NCBI GenBank assembly: GCA_017880945.1
Contig: JADGRM010000014.1
Span: forward strand, 1 to 17,051
Source of the DNA: Gallionella sp.
Lineage (GTDB): Bacteria; Pseudomonadota; Gammaproteobacteria; Burkholderiales; Gallionellaceae
Reading direction: 5' to 3'
DNA: 17,051 nt
Position numbers and translations under genes: made by a program. This document shows positions 14,119 through 17,051 of this stretch, one piece after another. Positions within the stretch are counted from its first letter, which is position 1. Every line of letters starts with the position of its first letter. Under the pieces are notes generated by a model, which searched no databases, was not told the DNA's origin, and was given only the letters and a program-made list of their open reading frames with translations.

Positions 14119-14146
14119 CGTCATTCCCGCGCAGGCGGGAATGACG
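14119..14146. terminator. Perfect palindrome after tetR, dRS3-like repeat and possible terminator
   Basis: CGTCATTCCCGC and GCGGGAATGACG are perfect 12-bp arms around GCAG. The core ATTCCC-N8-GGGAAT resembles the dRS3 repeats of Neisseria and similar dispersed repeats in other betaproteobacteria. No U-tract follows, so it is not a classical intrinsic terminator, but its position 45 bases after the tetR stop and before pyrC suits a 3'-end stabilising or terminating hairpin. Confidence 0.6.
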
Positions 14147-14252
14147 AAGCTCATGGATAATTTTGGTTAATCACTTCGGCGAGGTTTGAGAAAAGGCAGG
14201 GAATGGGTCTTTGAATTACAATCACGCCCATATACCCAGCCGGAATGACTTC

Positions 14253-15287
14253 ATGCAACAACTGACCATTACCCATCCCGACGATTGGCATCTGCATCTG
14301 CGCGACGGTGCGCTGATGCAGGCTGTCGTGCAAGACACCGCGCGGCAATTCGCGCGAGCCATCGTGATGCCCAATCTCAAACCGCCTGTCACGACCACCG
14401 AACAGGCGCAAGCCTATCGTGCGCGCATCATTGCCGCATTGCCAGCGGGTGCGAAGTTCGAGCCGCTGATGACGCTGTACCTGACCGACAACACCACCGC
14501 GCAGGAGATCCAGCGCGCCAAACAAAGCGGCATCGTGCATGCGGTCAAGCTGTACCCGGCGGGAGCGACCACCAACTCCGATGCGGGCGTGACCGACATC
14601 CGCAAGGCGTATCCGGCGCTGGAAGAGATGCAGCGTTGCGGCATGCCGCTGCTGGTGCATGGCGAGGCGACCGATCCCGATGTCGATGTGTTCGACCGCG
14701 AGGCGGTGTTCATAGCCCGCGTGATGATCCCGTTGTTGCGCGATCTGCCGCAACTGCGCGTGGTGTTCGAACACATCACCACAAATGATGCGGTGCAGTT
14801 CGTGACAAGCGCGCCTGATCACATCGCCGCGACCATCACCGTGCATCACCTGCTATACAACCGCAACGCGATGTTCAGCGGCGGCCTGCGCCCGCATTAC
14901 TACTGCCTGCCGGTGTTGAAGCGCGAGGTGCATCGCGAAGCGCTGGGCAAGGCGGCCATCAGCGGCAACCCGAAATTCTTCCTCGGCACCGACAGCGCGC
15001 CGCACGCGCAACACACCAAGGAAACGGCTTGCGGCTGTGCCGGGATCTACACCGCACATGCCGCCATCGAGCTGTATGCCGAAGTGTTTGAGCAACTGAA
15101 CGCACTGGACAAGCTGGAAGGCTTTGCCAGCTTTTACGGTGCGGATTACTATCATCTGCCGCGCAACACCGACAAGATCACGTTGCGCAAGGAAAGCTGG
15201 CGGGTTCCTGATATTCTGGCATTCGGCGAACACAAGCTGGTACCGTTGCGCGCCGGAGAAAATGTGGCGTGGAAGTTCAAGGGCTGA
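14253..15287 (+). CDS. pyrC: Dihydroorotase (PyrC, class II)
   Basis: PyrC cyclises N-carbamoyl-L-aspartate to dihydroorotate in pyrimidine synthesis. The 345 residues (348 in E. coli) show the whole binuclear zinc site: His13 and His15 in DDWHLHLRDG, carboxylated Lys99 in AVKLYPAGATTNSDAGV, His136 in LLVHGEATD, His174 in VFEHITT and Asp247 in GTDSAPH. These positions are offset by three from the E. coli ligands. GGLRPHYYCLPVLKRE near residue 210 is the substrate-site segment. ATG 14253 is chosen because the protein begins directly with the conserved QQLTITHPDDWHLH; GGAA lies upstream. A dRS3-like palindrome separates it from the efflux operon, so it is presumably transcribed from its own promoter in the 100-base gap, where I see only a lone TACAAT. 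A DUF2288 gene follows after one base. Confidence 0.97.
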   Translation: MQQLTITHPDDWHLHLRDGALMQAVVQDTARQFARAIVMPNLKPPVTTTEQAQAYRARIIAALPAGAKFEPLMTLYLTDNTTAQEIQRAKQSGIVHAVKLYPAGATTNSDAGVTDIRKAYPALEEMQRCGMPLLVHGEATDPDVDVFDREAVFIARVMIPLLRDLPQLRVVFEHITTNDAVQFVTSAPDHIAATITVHHLLYNRNAMFSGGLRPHYYCLPVLKREVHREALGKAAISGNPKFFLGTDSAPHAQHTKETACGCAGIYTAHAAIELYAEVFEQLNALDKLEGFASFYGADYYHLPRNTDKITLRKESWRVPDILAFGEHKLVPLRAGENVAWKFKG

Positions 15288-15288
15288 T

Positions 15289-15606
15289 ATGGGGGGGACA
15301 GAAGACCACAGCGAAGTATTCCGCGCCAAGGTGAATCTCGAGACTTCGCAAATCGCCTGGAAAGAATTGCAGCGCTATTTCGCCGGCGGTGTCGCGCTGG
15401 CCGTCGCTGCCGACCTGGACCTGGTCGAAGTAGCGCACCAGATGTCCCGGGACAACGCGGCGCAGATCAAGCAATGGATGGCGTCGGGCAAGTTCGGCAA
15501 GGTGTCCGATGCGCAGGCGCAGGATTGGTTTGCCTCTGACGCGCGGTTATGGGCAGTGGTGGTCAGCCCGTGGGTGCTGGTGCAGCCGGTTCGACAGCTT
15601 CAATAA
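15289..15606 (+). CDS. DUF2288 family protein
   Basis: This 105-residue protein matches DUF2288, a small proteobacterial/cyanobacterial family of unknown function. Recognisable parts are AKVNLETSQIAWKELQRYFAGG, the DLDLVEVAHQMSRDNAAQIKQWM segment, a linking loop (SGKFGKVSD) and the terminal LWAVVVSPWVLVQPV. It appears cytoplasmic, without signal peptide or membrane helix. The ATG at 15289 begins one base after the pyrC stop (TGATATG), suggesting translational coupling. The start codon runs straight into a tract of seven G (15291-15297). No function is assigned. Confidence 0.82.
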   Translation: MGGTEDHSEVFRAKVNLETSQIAWKELQRYFAGGVALAVAADLDLVEVAHQMSRDNAAQIKQWMASGKFGKVSDAQAQDWFASDARLWAVVVSPWVLVQPVRQLQ

Positions 15607-15629
15607 AAAATAACCGATCGGGGGCGCTA

Positions 15630-16064
15630 ATGTTATCTGCACACAGCTGGTTCTACTGGGCATTACTCTCCGCAGTTTTCGCCGCGATGACGGCCATCTT
15701 CGCCAAGATCGGGCTGGAAGGCGTGGATTCGGATTACGCCACGCTGATACGCACCTTTGTGATCTTGCTGGTGCTATCGGGCTTTGTTTTTTTTGCCGGA
15801 AAGTGGAGCGACCCCTTTGCGCTCAATCCAAAAACCTGGTTGTTCCTGTCGCTGTCCGGGCTGGCCACAGGCGCTTCCTGGGTTTGCTACTTTCGTGCAC
15901 TGCAATCGGGCGAAGCCTCCAAAGTTGCGCCGGTGGACAAATTCAGCCTGGTGCTGGTCGCAATTTTTGCAGTCATCTTTCTGAATGAACGCCCCAGCAT
16001 ACGCGAGTGGTTCGGGATTTTACTGGTTGGGGCAGGTGTGGTTATTTTAAGTTTCAGAAGATAG
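15630..16064 (+). CDS. Single-domain EamA (DMT superfamily) transporter
   Basis: The 144-residue integral membrane protein is one EamA domain of five predicted helices, roughly residues 5-27, 37-57, 69-90, 100-119 and 124-142. The family pattern shows in AVFAAMTAIFAKIGLEGV, GLATGASWVCYFRALQSGEASKVAPVDKFSLVLVAIFAVIFLNE and the final GILLVGAGVVIL. Most drug/metabolite transporters have two such domains (ten helices); a single domain would be expected to dimerise. Substrate is unknown. The ATG at 15630 begins the hydrophobic part; upstream in-frame sequence is the tail of the DUF2288 gene in another frame. The ribosome binding site is poor (a G-rich stretch). It follows DUF2288 by 23 bases, so it could share the pyrC transcript. 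Confidence 0.85.
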   Translation: MLSAHSWFYWALLSAVFAAMTAIFAKIGLEGVDSDYATLIRTFVILLVLSGFVFFAGKWSDPFALNPKTWLFLSLSGLATGASWVCYFRALQSGEASKVAPVDKFSLVLVAIFAVIFLNERPSIREWFGILLVGAGVVILSFRR

Positions 16065-16183
16065 TTTAGAATTCTAGATAATCGAGCTGCGCTCCCGATA
16101 ATCACGATGAGGAACTTCAGACGGCAGTAGTCAGTTTGTTTGTATCAATACAACCCATGTATAGTCAGGTGAGGAGTTCAAGG

Positions 16184-16639
16184 ATGAAAAGGTTTTTTGC
16201 TGCGGCATCGCTGGTGTTGCTTGCCGCTTGCCAGAGCACACCCAAGCCGGAAGACGATGCTCGCTACGTGAGGCTGGCAAGGGTGGTGGACGAACATGAA
16301 TTCACCGAGGTGGAGCGCAAGCAGGCGGAAGCAAATATGCCCAGCGACACCCACGCGGGTGTCGGCTTGAGCGTTGGAGTCGGCTCCGGCGGCAGCTTCG
16401 GCGGAGTGATGTTGGGCATGGGCAGCAGGATGGGCGACCGACGCGGTAGCCGCAATGAACCGCCGCAGGTCGCCAACGGCGCGAACCGTTTTACCGTGCA
16501 GCCGCTGAACAGCGACGAACGCATCGAGGTGATGAGCTATGGGAGCTATAAGGTAGGCGATTGCGTGAAGGTTCTGGTGGGCCATCCCACCGAATTTCCG
16601 CGTTTCTTTGAGCTGAAGCCGGGAGAGCGCTGTGAATAA
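16184..16639 (+). CDS. Small lipoprotein of unknown function, Gly-rich centre
   Basis: The 151-residue product has a clear lipoprotein signal: MKRFFAAASLVLLAACQ with Cys16 as lipidation site, preceded by GAGGAG at good spacing. The mature part has a charged N-terminal stretch (residues 20-50, DDARYVRLARVVDEHEFTEVERKQ), a Gly/Ser/Met-rich centre (58-90, VGVGSGGSFGGVMLGMG) that could form a glycine-zipper-like or flexible segment, and a compact C-terminal part (100-151) with KVGDCVKVLVGHPTEFPRFFELKPGERC. Cys127 and Cys150 could form a periplasmic disulfide. Residue 17 is Gln, not Asp, so outer-membrane sorting is expected. I do not recognise a family. It stands alone between the EamA gene and the convergent PPK2 gene. 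Confidence 0.8.
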   Translation: MKRFFAAASLVLLAACQSTPKPEDDARYVRLARVVDEHEFTEVERKQAEANMPSDTHAGVGLSVGVGSGGSFGGVMLGMGSRMGDRRGSRNEPPQVANGANRFTVQPLNSDERIEVMSYGSYKVGDCVKVLVGHPTEFPRFFELKPGERCE

Positions 16640-16658
16640 CCCCCGCCAGGCAGGGAGA

Positions 16659-17051
16659 TTACTTGCGCTTCATCGCCGCTTCGATCTGCTGGCATAGCGT
16701 TTTCAGAATCTTGATGCGCGCGAAGTTCTTGTCGTTGGCTTCCACCAGCGTCCACGGCGAGATCTCGGTGCTGGTGCGGTCCACCATATCGCACACGGCG
16801 GTTTCGTAGGCGTTCCATCTCTTGCGGTTGCGCCAATCTTCCTCGGTGATCTTGAAGCGTTTGAAACCGGTCTTTTCGCGTTCCTTGAAGCGGCGCAATT
16901 GCTCATCCCTGGTGATGGCCAGCCAGAATTTCACCAGTACGGTGTTGTGCCTGACCAGCTGTTCCTCGAAGTCGTTGATCTCGCTGTAGGCGCGCATCCA
17001 GTCCGCTTCGGAGCAGAATTTTTCCACGCGTTCGACCAGTACCCGCCCGTA
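16659..17051 (-). CDS. PPK2-family polyphosphate kinase, C-terminal part (cut by window edge)
   Basis: The frame is open from base 17051 to the stop at 16659, giving 130 codons, the C-terminal part of a PPK2-type enzyme. PPK2 enzymes transfer phosphate between polyphosphate and nucleotides. Diagnostic segments are YGRVLVERVEKFC, WMRAYSEINDFEEQLV, LVKFWLAITRDEQLRRFKERE, FKITEEDWRNRKRW and the final SPWTLVEANDKNFARIKIL. The Walker A and B motifs lie outside the window, so the class (ADP, AMP or GDP preference, one or two domains) cannot be decided. It converges with the lipoprotein gene, with 19 bases between stop codons and no clear terminator. Confidence 0.92.
   Translation of the reverse strand, partial: YGRVLVERVEKFCSEADWMRAYSEINDFEEQLVRHNTVLVKFWLAITRDEQLRRFKEREKTGFKRFKITEEDWRNRKRWNAYETAVCDMVDRTSTEISPWTLVEANDKNFARIKILKTLCQQIEAAMKRK

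Noticed and set aside
16136..16165. Promoter TTGTTT-18-TATAGT before the small lipoprotein gene.
   Set aside because: The predicted transcription start would fall in the ribosome binding site (16171-16176), making it unlikely to serve this gene as drawn.

Overview
This 17 kb window is a gene-dense piece of a proteobacterial chromosome, most likely a betaproteobacterium of the Nitrosomonadales/Gallionellaceae type. That placement is inferred from the DUF971-ubiE-(Tim44-like) gene order, a short LpoA without the enterobacterial N-terminal helical domain, and several dispersed palindromic repeat families typical of such genomes. No rRNA, tRNA, CRISPR array, phage gene or transposase was found. 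No gene-free stretch exceeds 300 bases; the longest (2030-2275) holds palindromic repeats.

Left block, minus strand (1-6700). Read in transcription order it is lpoA, yraN, gmhA, dolP, rfaE2, a DUF971 gene and ubiE. Junctions are 4-nt overlaps or direct abutments except for a 41-bp gap before gmhA and a repeat before ubiE. It combines peptidoglycan synthase activation, outer-membrane quality control (DolP), ADP-heptose synthesis for LPS (GmhA, RfaE2) and ubiquinone/menaquinone methylation (UbiE). It corresponds to the E. coli rsmI<->lpoA-yraN-diaA-dolP neighbourhood. Further left lie yjdM (phnA), rluA, a flavin reductase-like gene and the start of a secreted Tim44-like protein cut by the window edge. 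rluA carries an in-frame insertion of about 70 codons made of palindromic repeat material, and its first codons are also repeat-derived.

Middle block, plus strand (6680-14074). rsmI diverges from lpoA with abutting start codons, so each gene's control signals lie inside the other's coding sequence. It is followed by a tripartite RND efflux operon (lipoprotein adaptor, AcrB-type pump, OprM-type outer-membrane channel) closed by its probable repressor, a TetR-family protein of CecR type. A perfect 16-bp palindrome sits exactly between a candidate -35 and -10 upstream of the adaptor, the expected architecture for repression by that regulator.

Right block (14075-17051). A perfect 12-bp-arm palindrome separates the efflux operon from pyrC (dihydroorotase), a DUF2288 gene and a single-domain EamA transporter, all on the plus strand. 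An unrecognised small lipoprotein follows, converging on the 3' end of a PPK2-family polyphosphate kinase that runs off the window.

I found no strong candidate for a wholly new multi-gene system. The most unusual signals are the repeat-derived insertions in rluA, a repeat that supplies the DUF971 stop codon, the start-to-start rsmI/lpoA junction and the operator-in-spacer promoter of the efflux operon.
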